In this document: positions 63,081 to 64,000 of the stretch, in pieces
Layout: each line of letters opens with the position of its first letter
How positions within the stretch are numbered: the first letter of the stretch is position 1
Assembly (NCBI GenBank): GCA_037974665.1
Contig: CM075770.1
Location: 62,941,850-63,005,849, forward strand
Source: Ehretia macrophylla
Lineage: Eukaryota; Streptophyta; Magnoliopsida; Boraginales; Ehretiaceae
Direction: 5' to 3'
Length of the DNA stretch: 64,000 nucleotides
Notes under the pieces: model-generated
Seen by the model: the letters and a program-made list of their open reading frames with translations, nothing else
Told to the model about the DNA's origin: nothing
Databases searched by the model: none
Translations under genes and position numbers: made by a program

Positions 63081-64000
63081 TGTAACGCCCTGAACCCAAC
63101 CCCACGCTAAAGTCAGGCTCGGACCCATCACTCGGACAGAGTCTCCTCTGTACCAAGGACAAAACTGTTACCTGTAAATAGTCACTCAATATATTTGAAC
63201 CATAAACAACAACTTATCCTCTAATATCTCCAAAGCCAAAACACAATCACAAGGCCATCCGAGCCTTGGAGCAACAACATTCTACTTAAGCACACAAGCA
63301 TGCGAGATAAGTTGATTTTAGCCATAAGTAGTTAGATACAATAAAATTCTAAGTTCCATATGTAGGGCAATAAACACTCCAAGCATGCAAGAGAAAATAA
63401 AGTCTAATTTCCATTATTACAATCCAACATCTTTCTCTAACATTCTAGTCCACAACTACTAGACATATACACAAGACCCCAAGGTCTCAAAATACATTAT
63501 TAACAAGAACTCCACGCAAGAAGCACATAAAATCCACCTCAGCACACAAAGTCACGGGTTATGATCTACGTGAACTTCTTCTTCTTCTTCTACTTCTAAC
63601 AGTTGGAGATTCACCTCAGCTTCTCCTGAAACATTTCAAATGAGGAGTGAGCAACAAAGTTGCCCAGCGAGGGAGGTAATGCAACATGCCAACGTGCAAT
63701 ATGATATGCAAACACAAGAAAACATATATAATCCACATAAACCAACAAGACAATAAGCCAAGCAATTAATCACTTTAAAAAGGATACGGTTCCACTTCCA
63801 GGTCTTCAATCACGAGCCACGAACCACGAGCATCACAAATATGCCGGCAAACCCCAAACACCAACAATTGGGATACTCCGGATGTATCCTGATCCTACGA
63901 CCCTTTCTCCCGAGGTAGGTCCATGCCCAATAGGTGAACCATGCCTCTGGGGTAGTGGAGTATGCCTCAGCGAGAAAGGGAATAGGTACCATGGTAGTCG
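63081..64000 (-). mobile_element. Third family-A LTR, running off the window
   Basis: It begins TGTAACGCCCTGAACCC after AAGTC inside the family-B LTR. It is colinear with 47384 onward through GCAACATGCCAACGTGC and the conserved block (from about 63778), and is cut by the window edge within the hairpin's left arm. It retains the ATACACAAGACCCCAAGGTC segment that the copy at 47384 has lost. Confidence 0.9.

Overview
This window looks like pericentromeric or other heterochromatic DNA from a flowering plant. It holds no ordinary host gene. The evidence is a very long AT-rich tandem satellite, plus nested Ty3/gypsy elements of chromovirus (Tekay/Del-like) type with an initiator-Met tRNA primer site and a chromodomain-bearing integrase. 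I cannot name the species.

Layout. Positions 1-47383 are one uninterrupted array of a ~290-bp satellite, roughly 160-165 monomers. Each monomer has a ~95-bp GC-richer palindromic core and ~195 bp of very AT-rich spacer. The array has no single higher-order repeat. It is a mosaic of segmental duplications (offsets of about 4.59, 14.31, 15.46 and 21.59 kb), local trimers and dimers, one recently homogenised run, and several rearranged monomers.

At 47384 the array is broken by a minus-strand Tekay-like element (47384-59588). From its 3' end it has a 2.4-kb 3' LTR, a polypurine tract, a decayed gag-pol reading frame (chromodomain, integrase, RNase H, reverse transcriptase, protease, zinc knuckles, capsid), a PBS and a truncated 5' LTR. 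The gag N-terminus is split by a 4.16-kb solo LTR of a second family (54426-58583) flanked by a 5-bp target duplication with one mismatch. The long pol frame carries 14 premature stops but almost no frameshifts. The stops are 11 TAG, 3 TGA and no TAA, a pattern that fits C-to-T decay at methylated CAG and CGA codons.

The satellite resumes for about 1.6 monomers (59589-60063), nearly in phase with the left flank. It is followed by a chain of partial LTRs: a second family-A LTR fragment (60064-60713), an opposite-strand LTR of a third, related family (60716-63080), and a third family-A LTR (63081 to the window end). Families A and C share a ~300-bp block containing a 60-nt hairpin, although much of the rest of their LTRs differs.

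Nothing here is likely to encode a working protein. The interest lies in satellite architecture, mutational decay and conserved LTR domains.
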